Shown here: one piece after another, positions 51,257 through 59,675 of the stretch
Numbering within the stretch: position 1 is the stretch's first letter
How the letters are laid out: each line of letters begins with the position of its first letter
Source of the DNA: CAVSKL01 sp963728475 [NCBI: Candidatus Eiseniibacteriota bacterium]
GTDB taxonomy: Bacteria; Eisenbacteria; RBG-16-71-46; JABDJR01
DNA length: 64,000 nucleotides
Assembly: GCA_963728475.1 (NCBI GenBank)
Contig: CAVSKL010000001.1
Coordinates: 1,550,001 to 1,614,000 of the forward strand
Direction: 5' to 3'
Made by a program: the position numbers and the translations under genes
Notes under the pieces: model-generated
The model's input: the letters and a program-made list of their open reading frames with translations, nothing else
What the model was told of the DNA's origin: nothing
Database searches by the model: none

Positions 51257-52195
51257 ATGAGCGACGAACTCCTCCAGAACCTGGACCAGCTCCCCCGCGC
51301 CCTCGCCGACGCGGGGGTGGACGCCGGGGCCCATGCCGCGCTTCTGGCCCGGGTGGGGGCGTTCCTGGAGCGCTATGCCGACCTCGAGAAACGCCTTCTC
51401 GGCCACGTCTGGGTGACCCTGCCCGCCCACCTCCTCGAGCTGGAACCGTCCGGGGAGCCCCTGACCGCGGCCGAAAGCCTGGCCGGGCGCGAGCGGGAGC
51501 GCCTCGGGTTGGGGCAGGCCGAGGCGGGGGACGTGATGGCGCTCCTCGACCGGGAGGGGATCAAGGTCTACCGGCCGGAGTTTCCCCCGGGGTCGCCGCT
51601 CGCCGGGCTCTTCCTCTTCGACCGCGAGCGGGGGCCGTTGCTGGTGGCCGACGGCGGCCTCGCTCCCGAGGACGGCGACCACGTGTTCGCGCGCCTCTAC
51701 GCCCACTATCTCATGGATCACGATCCGTACCGCATCCGCCTGGTCCCACGCGAGCCGGGTGCCGCCACCGAAGCCTCCGACGTGCGCGCCGAGGCCTTCG
51801 CGGGGGCGTTCCTGGTGAGCCTGGAAGGGATGGCGGCGTTTCTGAAGGCGGCGGGGTGGAAGCAGGGGGAGCCGGTGCCGGCGGAGACGCTGGCCCAGCT
51901 CCGGGTCTACTTCGAGGTGGGCGCCCGGACCCTCCTGTCGCGGCTGGTGGCCCTCCGCCTGGTGAAGCCCGCGGACCTTCCCCGGCTGCTCCGGGAGCTG
52001 GAGCCGGCCGGCGGGGGCTCCACCATGGAGCGGAAGGCCGAGGCGATCCCGGAACGCTTCCGGCGCCTGGCCCTCGAGGCCCACGCGGTGGGCCTCTTCG
52101 ACGACCGGACCCTGGCCGAGTACCTGGAAACCGACCAGACGGCCGCGCTCCGCCTGGCCGCGCGGTTCGAGATGCGGGAGAAGGAGAAGCCATGA
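51257..52195 (+). CDS. Degenerate ImmA/IrrE-like protein (pseudo-metallopeptidase)
   Basis: 312 residues, cytosolic. The central part follows the ImmA/IrrE plan: LLDREGIKVYRPEFPPGSPLAGLFLFDRERGPLLVAD (in part: GIKVYRPEFPPGSPLAGLF), then a helix where the family has HExxH, then EAFAGAFLVS in place of EANxFAAxLLMP. Here the active-site helix reads FARLYAHYLMDHD: the first His and the catalytic Glu of HExxH are Arg and Leu, so a zinc-protease activity is unlikely. IrrE proteins control DNA-damage or mobile-element repressors. This one may have kept only a sensing or binding role. The stop overlaps the next gene (ATGA). Confidence 0.55.
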   Translation: MSDELLQNLDQLPRALADAGVDAGAHAALLARVGAFLERYADLEKRLLGHVWVTLPAHLLELEPSGEPLTAAESLAGRERERLGLGQAEAGDVMALLDREGIKVYRPEFPPGSPLAGLFLFDRERGPLLVADGGLAPEDGDHVFARLYAHYLMDHDPYRIRLVPREPGAATEASDVRAEAFAGAFLVSLEGMAAFLKAAGWKQGEPVPAETLAQLRVYFEVGARTLLSRLVALRLVKPADLPRLLRELEPAGGGSTMERKAEAIPERFRRLALEAHAVGLFDDRTLAEYLETDQTAALRLAARFEMREKEKP

Positions 52196-52845
52196 GTGAG
52201 CGGCGGATCCCGGTGCTGGGAGGGGGATCCCTCCCGGTGGGGAAGATCCTGGCGGTGGGCCGGAACTACGCCGACCACGCCGCGGAGATGAAGTCCCCTC
52301 CCGAGCCGATCTTCTTCATGAAGCCGTCCACCGCGGTGCGCCTTCCCGGGGAGGACGTGGTGCTCCCGCGCGGCCGCGGCTCCGTCCACCACGAGATCGA
52401 GATCGTGGTCGCGCTCGGGGACGGCGGCCGGAACCTGGACCCGGCCAAGGCGGCGGCCCTGGTGGCGGCGTACGGGGTGGGGCTGGACCTCACGCTTCGC
52501 GACGTGCAGAACGAGGCGAAGAGCAAGGGGCAGCCCTGGACCCTGGCCAAGGGGTTCGACGGGGCTCTCCCGCTTTCCCCCTTCGTTCCCGCCGGGAGCG
52601 CGGCCGACCCCGCCTCGCTCGCGTTCCGGCTCGAGGTGAACGGCTCGGTGCGCCAGAGCGGCCATGCCGGAAACATGATCCTGGGGGTGGGGCCGCTCCT
52701 GGCCCGGCTCTCGGAGTGGATCACCCTGGAGGCGGGGGACCTCCTCCTCACCGGCACCCCGGCCGGGGTGGGGCCGGTGGTGCCGGGGGACGAGGCGCTC
52801 ATGGCGCTGGAGGGGCTGGTCGAGGCCCGCGTCCACTTCCGCTGA
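52192..52845 (+). CDS. Fumarylacetoacetate hydrolase-family protein
   Basis: 217 residues, the size of the single-domain YcgM/FAHD1-type enzymes. Family residues: AVGRNYADHAAEM, FFMKPSTAV, metal ligands in VHHEIEIVVALG (HExE pattern) and GLDLTLRDVQ, then KGFDGALPLSP and GDLLLTGTPAGVGPV. FAHD1-like enzymes cleave acylpyruvates or decarboxylate oxaloacetate. It overlaps the IrrE-like gene by 4 bases (ATGA), so they are cotranslated, though no functional link is obvious. Confidence 0.9.
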   Translation: MSERRIPVLGGGSLPVGKILAVGRNYADHAAEMKSPPEPIFFMKPSTAVRLPGEDVVLPRGRGSVHHEIEIVVALGDGGRNLDPAKAAALVAAYGVGLDLTLRDVQNEAKSKGQPWTLAKGFDGALPLSPFVPAGSAADPASLAFRLEVNGSVRQSGHAGNMILGVGPLLARLSEWITLEAGDLLLTGTPAGVGPVVPGDEALMALEGLVEARVHFR

Positions 52846-52859
52846 TCGCTTAGGGGGGA

Positions 52860-52929
52860 GGCCCGGCCCGGCCCGGCCCGGCCTAACCCATGCCCTACCT
52901 TGATTCTCCGGCATCCGGAGCGATACACT
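52860..52929 (+). promoter_or_regulatory. Short tandem repeat and promoter with operator-like dyad before the TPR gene
   Basis: GGCCC is repeated four and a half times at 52860-52883. It is followed by TTGATT (52900-52905), an 18-base spacer and TACACT (52924-52929), a good sigma-70-type promoter. The spacer is almost filled by the dyad CTCCGG-CAT-CCGGAG (52906-52920), a position used by spacer-binding regulators. The leader to GTG 53007 is about 70 bases. Confidence 0.5.
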
Positions 52930-53006
52930 GCCGGGACCGCGCGGCCGCAGGAACCCTCGGATCCGCCGCGTCCGGCCCCGATTTTCAACAACACAGGCGG
53001 TCTCCC

Positions 53007-54329
53007 GTGAAGTTCTGGAACTCCCTCTTCGGCGGCGGCGCGCAAAAGCACGAGGACAAGGGCGACGAGCTTCGCCTGGACTTCGAATACCGGGACGCCG
53101 CCTTTCGCTACCAGCAGGCGCTGGATGCGCTGGAGGAGAGCGACGCCGCCGGCTCCGAGCGGTTGAAGCGCAAGCTTCGCGAGGTGCGCCGCCAGGCCCT
53201 CGACCAGCTGCTGGAGGAGTCCGAGGAACTCCTCGAGCACAAGGCTCCCGACCTCGCCCACGAGAAGCTCGAGATCGCGCTCAACTTCGCCGACGAGGAC
53301 GCCGCCCGGGAGGAGGTGGAGCGCCGCCTGGATTCCCTGGGCACCCGTGCCCCCGCTCCCCCGGCTCCGGAGGCCGAATCCCCCGACGTGGTCACCGGCA
53401 CCGAGGGCGACCTGTTCGAGCTGGCGCTCAGCGCCATGGAACCCGCGGACCAGGAACGCGCCCGCGAGCTGGGCGAGCCGTTTCGCGAGGCCTACGAGGC
53501 TTGTCAGAATGAGGAGTGGGAGGAGGCGCTCCACCGCCTGACCGACTTGGTCGAGTCCCATCCCGAGGACCCGTTGCTCCTGGAGATGACGGGGATGGCG
53601 GCGGAAAACCTGGATCGGAACGACGAGGCGCTGGCCTGGTTCCGGCGCGCCCGCGACGCCTCGCCCAACCGCCCCGCCACCGTGCAGGGGATGGCGGCGC
53701 TCTACCGCAAGCTCGACCGGCCCGCCGAGGCGCAGAACACCCTGAGCGAGGCCGCCGCCGAGCGGCCGCCGCGCCCGGGCCTTTCCGCGGCGTGGATCGA
53801 GATCCACATCGAGCACGCGCTGGCGCTCAGCGAGGCGGGCCACCACGAGGAGGCGCTGGGCGCGCTCACCGCGCTGATCGGGCTTCCCCAGGCCGACAAG
53901 GGATTCCTCCTCTACAACCTGGGCGGGGTGCTGGAGAAGGCGGGGAACGAATCCGACGCCCACGCCGCGCTGGAAGAGGCGGTGGAAGCGGCGCCCCGCC
54001 AGGCCCTCTACCGCGAGCGCCTGGCCGACTTCCTGCTCAAGCGCGGCCGGGATCTGGACACCGCGCTCCGGCTCCTGATCGGGGCCAACGAAATGGAGAC
54101 CACCTCCGGGGGCGCGCTCCTCGGAGGCGGGGGCACCCGCGTCACCATCAGCCCCAACCGCGCGCGCTATCTCTACAAGATCGCCCGGATCTACTTCCTG
54201 AAGGGCGAGGACCTGGAGGCGGAGCGCACCATCACCACCGCGCTCCACATCTCCAAGGACCCGGAGGTGAGCAAGGCCCTCCAGTCGCTCCGGGCGGAGC
54301 TGAAAGAGGTCCGCCAGCAGAACCCCTGA
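53007..54329 (+). CDS. Cytosolic tetratricopeptide-repeat protein
   Basis: 440 residues from GTG 53007 (AGGCGG 8 bases upstream). Residues 1-110 are acidic helices with TPR-like spacing (FEYRDAAFRYQQALDALEES, LLEHKAPDLAHEKLEIALNF). A Pro-rich hinge follows near 115, then at least five TPR units (WEEALHRLTDLVESHPEDPLL, NDEALAWFRRARDASPNRP, HEEALGALTALIG, and so on). A Gly-rich loop (GGALLGGGGTRVTISPNRARY) interrupts the last repeats. No enzymatic domain is present. It is a likely scaffold; partners are unknown. It precedes the YhaO/YhaN pair but is separated by a 256-base gap. Confidence 0.82.
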   Translation: MKFWNSLFGGGAQKHEDKGDELRLDFEYRDAAFRYQQALDALEESDAAGSERLKRKLREVRRQALDQLLEESEELLEHKAPDLAHEKLEIALNFADEDAAREEVERRLDSLGTRAPAPPAPEAESPDVVTGTEGDLFELALSAMEPADQERARELGEPFREAYEACQNEEWEEALHRLTDLVESHPEDPLLLEMTGMAAENLDRNDEALAWFRRARDASPNRPATVQGMAALYRKLDRPAEAQNTLSEAAAERPPRPGLSAAWIEIHIEHALALSEAGHHEEALGALTALIGLPQADKGFLLYNLGGVLEKAGNESDAHAALEEAVEAAPRQALYRERLADFLLKRGRDLDTALRLLIGANEMETTSGGALLGGGGTRVTISPNRARYLYKIARIYFLKGEDLEAERTITTALHISKDPEVSKALQSLRAELKEVRQQNP

Positions 54330-54585
54330 GGCCGGGGTGGGGGTCCTCTGCGGCAAGTCCTTGTCCTCATGCCCGATACCCCGGGACCGCCCCGGATCCC
54401 CTCCGGCCGGGGGATCCCGCCGATCTCCCGCCTCACCGGCGCTTCGAGGCCTTTCCCCGATAAACCCCGGCCTCCTCGGGACCGATAACCGGAACGAGGA
54501 CTGGAGTCTCCGCGGCGATCCTTCCCCCGATCGGGGCGATCTGCTTCGATCGCGGCGGCGCCCGCAATTCCAAGAGGCCGGACAC
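54330..54585. other. Spacer between TPR gene and YhaO-like gene
   Basis: 256 bases with one strong dyad, GGATCCCC-N8-GGGGATCC (54394-54417), possibly the terminator of the TPR gene although no T-tract follows. No promoter is evident for the downstream pair. Confidence 0.35.
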
Positions 54586-55737
54586 GTGAGGCTATTGCTC
54601 CTGGCGGACCTTCATCTGGGGGCCCGGCTCCCCGAGTGGGGAGCGCGGGCGCCGGGGCGTCGCGAGGATCTCCTTCGCGCCTGGAACGAGGCGGTGAACC
54701 TGGCGCTGGCCCCCGCCCGCGAGATCGGGGCGGTGCTGGTGGCCGGGGACCTCTTCGACCAGCCCGATCCCGCCCCCGAGCTTCTCGACGCGGTCGGCGC
54801 CGGGGTGCAGGAGCTGATCGAGACCGGGCGTCCGGTGGTCTTGCTGCCGGGGGCCTACGACGGGCTCGCCCATCCCGGGAGCGCCTATCTGACCGGCGCT
54901 TTCCCTCCCGGTGCGGTGGTGGTGGACTGGACCGAGCCTCGCCGCACCGCGATCCCGGTGGGGGAGGAACTGCTCCATCTCTACGCCCGCGCCGCCGTGC
55001 CCGGCCGCAACTCCGGGGACGCCCCCCAGGCGATGCGGCGCGAGCCGGCCGACGGGTACCACGTGGCGCTGGTCCACGCGTATCTTGAGACCGCGCCGCC
55101 CGAGGCGCCGTCCCCGTGGGGGATGCCGGTGCTCGGACGCGACGAGGTCGAAGGCTGGGGCCTTGATCTGGTGGTAGCGGGAGGCGGCCATCGCTACCGG
55201 GAACGGCTGTGGGGCTCGACCCTGGCGATCCAGCCGGGAAGCCCGGTGGGGTTGCATGCGGACGAGACCGGCGACCGCTATTTCGCCGTCGCCGACCTCA
55301 CCCCCGCGGGAAGCCAGGTCGCGCGTGAGGTGCGCGAGGTGGCGCCGGTGGTCGAGATCACGGTCGCGCTGGGGCCCGACCGCTCCGCCGAACCCCAGGC
55401 CCTGGCCGCGCGGGTGGCGTCGCAGGTGGGCGAGGCGGCCTACGCCCGCATCCGGCTGACCGGCGAGACCGACCACCCGGTGGACGCCCATCTCCTGGGG
55501 CGAACCCTTTCCGCGCTGCCCGCGGTGGTGGAGGTGGTCGACGAGACTGCGCCCGCCTCCGACTGGGGCGCCTTCCGGCGGCTGGGCGAAGAGAACTCGG
55601 TGCGCGGCGCGTTCGTGCGGGGGCTCCAGGAGCGGCGCGCCTCCGCCCGCGACGCCCGCGAGCGGCGGGTGATCGAGCGGGCGCTCTTGGCCGCGGCCGC
55701 CGAGTTCCACCGGCTGGAGGTCCGCCGTGTGGATTGA
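54586..55737 (+). CDS. YhaO/SbcD-like (Mre11-type) metallophosphoesterase with degenerate active site
   Basis: 383 residues from GTG 54586. The Mre11 fold is recognisable: motif I ADLHLG, motif II AGDLFDQ, motif IV VHAYLE, and IQPGSPVGLH near the capping domain. But motif III, normally GNHD, reads PGAYDG, losing the metal-bridging Asn and the catalytic His. Motif V, normally GHxH, reads GGGHRY, losing the last His. Nuclease activity is therefore doubtful. The gene overlaps its Rad50-like partner by 11 bases, the layout of Bacillus yhaO-yhaN and of mre11-rad50 operons. Confidence 0.75.
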   Translation: MRLLLLADLHLGARLPEWGARAPGRREDLLRAWNEAVNLALAPAREIGAVLVAGDLFDQPDPAPELLDAVGAGVQELIETGRPVVLLPGAYDGLAHPGSAYLTGAFPPGAVVVDWTEPRRTAIPVGEELLHLYARAAVPGRNSGDAPQAMRREPADGYHVALVHAYLETAPPEAPSPWGMPVLGRDEVEGWGLDLVVAGGGHRYRERLWGSTLAIQPGSPVGLHADETGDRYFAVADLTPAGSQVAREVREVAPVVEITVALGPDRSAEPQALAARVASQVGEAAYARIRLTGETDHPVDAHLLGRTLSALPAVVEVVDETAPASDWGAFRRLGEENSVRGAFVRGLQERRASARDARERRVIERALLAAAAEFHRLEVRRVD

Positions 55738-57928
55738 GAGCCTCCGGGTCCGGGGACTGGGCCGGTTCGGCCGCACCCTGGAGATCGACTTCGATCCCCG
55801 CCTCACCGTCGTGACCGGCGGCAACGAGTCGGGGAAGACCACCCTCACCGCCGCGCTGTTCGGCGCGTTGTTCGGCTTCGACGCGGAGGCCGGCGGGCTG
55901 GCCGCGCCCCCCTTCAGCGACGGCACCGCCCAGGCCGAGGTGCGGTTCCGGGTGGGGAAGCGCCGGTTCGGCGTGATCCGCGACTTCCTCCTGGAGCGGG
56001 CGACCCTGGCCGAGGCTCCGGCAACGGATGCCGGCGGGGGAGGGAAGCGCGGGAACGGCGCCCCCCGTGTCCTCTTCGAGGGACGGGTGCGCGAGCCGGC
56101 CGAGCGCGAGGCGTTCGGCGCCGCCCTGGAGGCGGTGCTGGGAGTGGCCGGCGGCGCGCCGTGGAGCCGGGCCGGGTTCGTGCTCGACGGAGCGATGGAC
56201 ACCACCCTCGACGAATCGGTCCGCGCGTGGATGAGCGGGAACCCGCGCGGCGAACACGAGACGGTGTTGGCGCGGCTCCGGGCGGAGCGGGCCCAGCTGC
56301 TGGGCGGACCGCCGGGACGCCCCGGAGCGCTGGACGAGGTGCGCGAGGAGCTGGCCCAGCGCCGCCGTGAGGCGGAGGCGTGGGATACCGAGGCCGCCGC
56401 GCTCCGCGACCGGTGGGAGACGCTGTCATCGAGCGCGATCGAGCTGGAGGCGCTCCGCTCCGACGCCCACGGCCACGAGGAGATGATCCAGAACCTGGAG
56501 CGCTTCGACGAACTCACCCGCGATCGCGCCCGGCTGGAGGAACAGCTCCTGGCCCTGCGCCAGGAGCAGGACCGCATTCGCAAGCAGGTGGAGGCGGCGG
56601 AGGCGGGGGAGGCGCTGCTGGAGCGCGACTTCATCGACTTCCTGGACGCGCCCGGCGACGTCGAGGATTGCCTGCAGACCTGGACCGAGGTCGCCGCCCG
56701 CCGGCGGGACCTCGAGCGCGACCTGGAAAACGCCGAGACTTCGGTGGCCGAGCTTCCCCGCGTCCGCACCCGCCGGAACGGTTCCATCGCGGCGGGGGCG
56801 GCGGCGCTCCTCGGCTTCCTGGCCTGCGTGGGGGCGGGGGCGCCGGTGGTGGGGCTCATCCTGCTCCCGGTCTTCGCCGGCGCCGCCTACGGCGCGGTGT
56901 GGTACCTGGACCGCAACGCCACCCGTCTCCGCATGAGCCGCGAGAACGAGATGGTGCGCCTGGGAGCGGAGATGGAAGAGGTGCAGGCCCGCGAACGCGA
57001 CGCCAAGGCGGGCCTGGGCCGGCTGGCCGGGTTCGGGGATCCGGCGACCCTCCGGACCGAGTTCAAGCGTTACGCCGAGGCGCGGGGCGCGATCGACCGC
57101 GCCCGCAGCGCGCGCGACAGCCACCGTCCGCTGAGCGAGGTGATGGAGGCCTACGAGCAGGTCTTCCGGGAACTCCAGGTGCTGGACACCCAGACCCGGG
57201 ACCTGGTCGCCCGCGCCCGCTACCTCTCCGGACTGGATGCCAACCAGCAGGTGCTGGCCGCGGAGCTGGAGGCGACCCGTACCCGGGCGGCCGCCGCCCT
57301 GGAGCGGCTCGACACGCGGGGTTCCGAGCTGGAGGAGATGCGGGCGGAGATCGCCCGCCGCGAATCCGGCCTTCCCTCGCCGGGCCGGCTGGCCGAGGAT
57401 CTCCGCAGGCTGGAGGCGCGGGAACGTGACCTGTCGGAGCGCGCCGAGGCGCTCGAACTCTCCGCGACCTCCCTCGAGGCCGCGGTGCGCGGCTACCAGG
57501 AGGGCCACCTGGACCGGGTGGCCGCCCGGGCGGGGGAAGCCCTGATGAGCTTCTCCCGCGGCCGCTACGACCGGATCCGGTTCGGGGCCGGCCTGGCCCC
57601 GGAGGCCCGCGCCGAGAACGGGGTCTGGGTGGAGGCGCTGGCGCTGAGCGCCGCCACCCGCGACCAGATGCTACTGGCCGTCCGCCTCGCGGTGAACGAA
57701 GAGGTGTCCGGCGACCGGGGGCTCCCGGTGGTCCTGGACGCGGTCTTCCGCGCCTGGGACGACGCCCGGCTGGAGGAGGCGCGGCGGGTGCTGGACGGAC
57801 TGGCCCGGAACGGCCGCCAGGTGGTGCTCTTCACCGCGGACCCGCGCCTGGCCGGGTGGGCGGAGCGGACGGTCTCGCTCGCGGATCCCCTGGAGGAGGG
57901 GCGCGACGCCCGGAGCCGCGCCGCCTGA
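55727..57928 (+). CDS. YhaN-like (Rad50/SbcC-type) ATPase with two transmembrane helices in the coiled coil
   Basis: 733 residues. N-terminal Walker A GGNESGKTT (residues 31-39), long coiled coils on both sides of a hydrophobic double segment (about 350-395, AAGAAALLGFLACVGAG and VVGLILLPVFAGAAYGAVWYL), and a C-terminal ATPase half. The membrane hairpin in place of the Rad50 zinc hook is characteristic of the YhaN branch. The ABC signature reads LSAATRDQ instead of LSxGTxxQ, and the Walker B region VVLDAVFRAWDD has Ala after the first Asp, where Rad50-like ATPases have an acidic residue. ATP hydrolysis may be weak. Probably forms a membrane-tethered complex with the preceding phosphoesterase. 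Confidence 0.78.
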   Translation: MWIESLRVRGLGRFGRTLEIDFDPRLTVVTGGNESGKTTLTAALFGALFGFDAEAGGLAAPPFSDGTAQAEVRFRVGKRRFGVIRDFLLERATLAEAPATDAGGGGKRGNGAPRVLFEGRVREPAEREAFGAALEAVLGVAGGAPWSRAGFVLDGAMDTTLDESVRAWMSGNPRGEHETVLARLRAERAQLLGGPPGRPGALDEVREELAQRRREAEAWDTEAAALRDRWETLSSSAIELEALRSDAHGHEEMIQNLERFDELTRDRARLEEQLLALRQEQDRIRKQVEAAEAGEALLERDFIDFLDAPGDVEDCLQTWTEVAARRRDLERDLENAETSVAELPRVRTRRNGSIAAGAAALLGFLACVGAGAPVVGLILLPVFAGAAYGAVWYLDRNATRLRMSRENEMVRLGAEMEEVQARERDAKAGLGRLAGFGDPATLRTEFKRYAEARGAIDRARSARDSHRPLSEVMEAYEQVFRELQVLDTQTRDLVARARYLSGLDANQQVLAAELEATRTRAAAALERLDTRGSELEEMRAEIARRESGLPSPGRLAEDLRRLEARERDLSERAEALELSATSLEAAVRGYQEGHLDRVAARAGEALMSFSRGRYDRIRFGAGLAPEARAENGVWVEALALSAATRDQMLLAVRLAVNEEVSGDRGLPVVLDAVFRAWDDARLEEARRVLDGLARNGRQVVLFTADPRLAGWAERTVSLADPLEEGRDARSRAA

Positions 57929-57993
57929 CCCGGGGGGGCCTCGGGTTTCCGCGACGGAATCGCCCGGAATCGCCGATTCCCTCCCGCCCCCGA

Positions 57994-58022
57994 TTGGCCC
58001 CCGCCGCCCGCGCGGCTACAAT
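57994..58022 (+). promoter_or_regulatory. Near-leaderless promoter of the ABC transporter operon
   Basis: TTGGCC (57994-57999), a 17-base spacer and TACAAT (58017-58022), 9 bases before ATG 58032. It would drive the four-gene run 58032-62613. Confidence 0.6.
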
Positions 58023-58031
58023 CGGGTTCCC

Positions 58032-58886
58032 ATGAACGTCTCGAAACCCGGCCTCGCCGCCCTCCTGCTCCCCGTGCTGCTCCTCGTCTCCTCCGGACCC
58101 GCCGGGGCCGCCGTCCTCGAGACCGTGCTCGACCTGGCCCCGGGAACGGTGCGGCTGGCTCTCCCCTCGCCCGACGGGACCCGGCTGGCGGTGCTGGGAG
58201 GGAGCGGCGACCCCGCCCGCGAGCACGTGGTGGAGGTGCTCGAGGTGGACTGCAAGGCGGACACCGTGCGCTCGGTCATGGTCTCGAGGAGCGCGCGCTA
58301 CCTGGCCGCCCCCGACTCGATCCCCGCGCCGTACCTACAGCTCCAGTGGTCGCCGGACGGGAGCCGGCTCTTCGCCGCCGGGGCGGTGTACGCGATCTCC
58401 TCCGCCGGAGACTCCCTCCGGAGCCGGCTCGTGCGCCGGGTGCCGAAGCCGGTCTTCGATTTCCGGTTCGGCCCCGGGGACCGGGCGGCGGGGGTGATGG
58501 TGGACGGCGCCCGCACGGTGGAGGTCACCCGCGGCCGGCGCGCCCTGGTCATCAGCCTCGCCTACGCGCTCTTCCCCCTCGATCGCCCGCTGGTGATGCC
58601 GATCGCCCCGCGCGAGCACTACGGCGGGGACTGGGTCCCCGCCGACTGGGAGGGCCCGCCTGCGGTGTCGTTCGACCCCGACGGAGCCCTGCTCATCTTC
58701 TATCCGTACCACCGGGTCACCGAGCGCTACCTTCCGGGCAAGGCGCGCGACGCGGTGGCCGGCCGTCGGCCCGCCCCCCCGGCCGAGGCGGGGACCGGTC
58801 CGTTCAGGATCAAGGGCTCCTGCGTGAAGTCGTGGACCCCCGAGTTCTCGGGAACCGGCGACCGGGTCCGGGCCGAGACCAGGTAG
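58032..58886 (+). CDS. Secreted protein, probable beta-propeller, unknown function
   Basis: 284 residues with a signal peptide (LAALLLPVLLLVSSGPAGA). The mature part has WD40-like PD40 units (VRLALPSPDGTRLAVLGG, LQLQWSPDGSRLFAAGAV, FDFRFGPGDRAAGVMVDG, AVSFDPDGALLIFYPY), pointing to a short propeller. It has one cysteine near each end of the mature chain. It ends directly at the start of the ABC ATPase gene (stop codon followed at once by ATG), so it is cotranslated and may be the extracytoplasmic component or a passenger of that transporter. Confidence 0.65.
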   Translation: MNVSKPGLAALLLPVLLLVSSGPAGAAVLETVLDLAPGTVRLALPSPDGTRLAVLGGSGDPAREHVVEVLEVDCKADTVRSVMVSRSARYLAAPDSIPAPYLQLQWSPDGSRLFAAGAVYAISSAGDSLRSRLVRRVPKPVFDFRFGPGDRAAGVMVDGARTVEVTRGRRALVISLAYALFPLDRPLVMPIAPREHYGGDWVPADWEGPPAVSFDPDGALLIFYPYHRVTERYLPGKARDAVAGRRPAPPAEAGTGPFRIKGSCVKSWTPEFSGTGDRVRAETR

Positions 58887-59675
58887 ATGCTCGAAGCGCG
58901 CGCGCTCACCCGGGACTACGGCTCGTTCCGGGCGGTGGATCGCCTGGATCTGCGGGTCGAGCCCGGCGAACTCTTCGGTTTCCTGGGCCCCAACGGGGCG
59001 GGAAAGACCAGCACGGTGAAGATGATGGTGGGGCTCCTCCGTCCCACCGGAGGGACCGCGCTGGTGGACGGGATCGACGTGCGGCAGGATCCCGTCGCGG
59101 TCAAGGCCCGGGTCGGCTACGTGGCCGAGGAACCGGACCTCTACGACAAGCTCACCGTGCGCGAGTTCCTGAACTTCTGCGGTGAGCTCTACGGGGTCCC
59201 TTCGCGGGAGGCGCGCCGCCGGGCGGAGGAGTGGATGGGGTTCATGGGGCTCGAGGATCGCGCCGACCAGCTGGTGGAAGGGCTCTCCCACGGCACCCGG
59301 CAGCGGGTGGCGCTGGGGGCGGCGCTCATCCACCGCCCGCGGGTGCTGTTCCTGGACGAGCCCACGGTAGGGCTCGACCCGCGGAGCGCCCGGCGGGTCA
59401 AGGATTACCTCCGCGACCTCTGCAACGCCGGCACCACCATCTTTCTCACCACCCACATCCTCGAGATCGCCGAGCGGATCTGCGACCGGGTGGGAATCCT
59501 CGACCGGGGGCGGCTCCGGGCGGTGGGAACCCTGGACTCGCTCCGGGGCGCCTCGCGGGGCCGAAGCTTGGAGGACATCTTCCTGGAGCTGACCGCCCAG
59601 ACCGAGTCCGAGGCCACCCTCCACGGGGAGCGGTTCCTGGGACCGCCGGACCCGGACGGAAGCCCCGCCCGGTGA
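58887..59675 (+). CDS. ABC transporter ATP-binding protein
   Basis: 262 residues, complete: Walker A GPNGAGKTST near residue 37, Q-loop YVAEEPDLYDKLTV, signature LSHGTRQRVAL, Walker B VLFLDEPTVGLD and H-loop TTHI. The sequence style (CcmA/NatA type, C-terminal extension RSLEDIFLEL) is that of exporters with a separate permease, here encoded next with a 1-base overlap. The substrate is unknown. Confidence 0.92.
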   Translation: MLEARALTRDYGSFRAVDRLDLRVEPGELFGFLGPNGAGKTSTVKMMVGLLRPTGGTALVDGIDVRQDPVAVKARVGYVAEEPDLYDKLTVREFLNFCGELYGVPSREARRRAEEWMGFMGLEDRADQLVEGLSHGTRQRVALGAALIHRPRVLFLDEPTVGLDPRSARRVKDYLRDLCNAGTTIFLTTHILEIAERICDRVGILDRGRLRAVGTLDSLRGASRGRSLEDIFLELTAQTESEATLHGERFLGPPDPDGSPAR

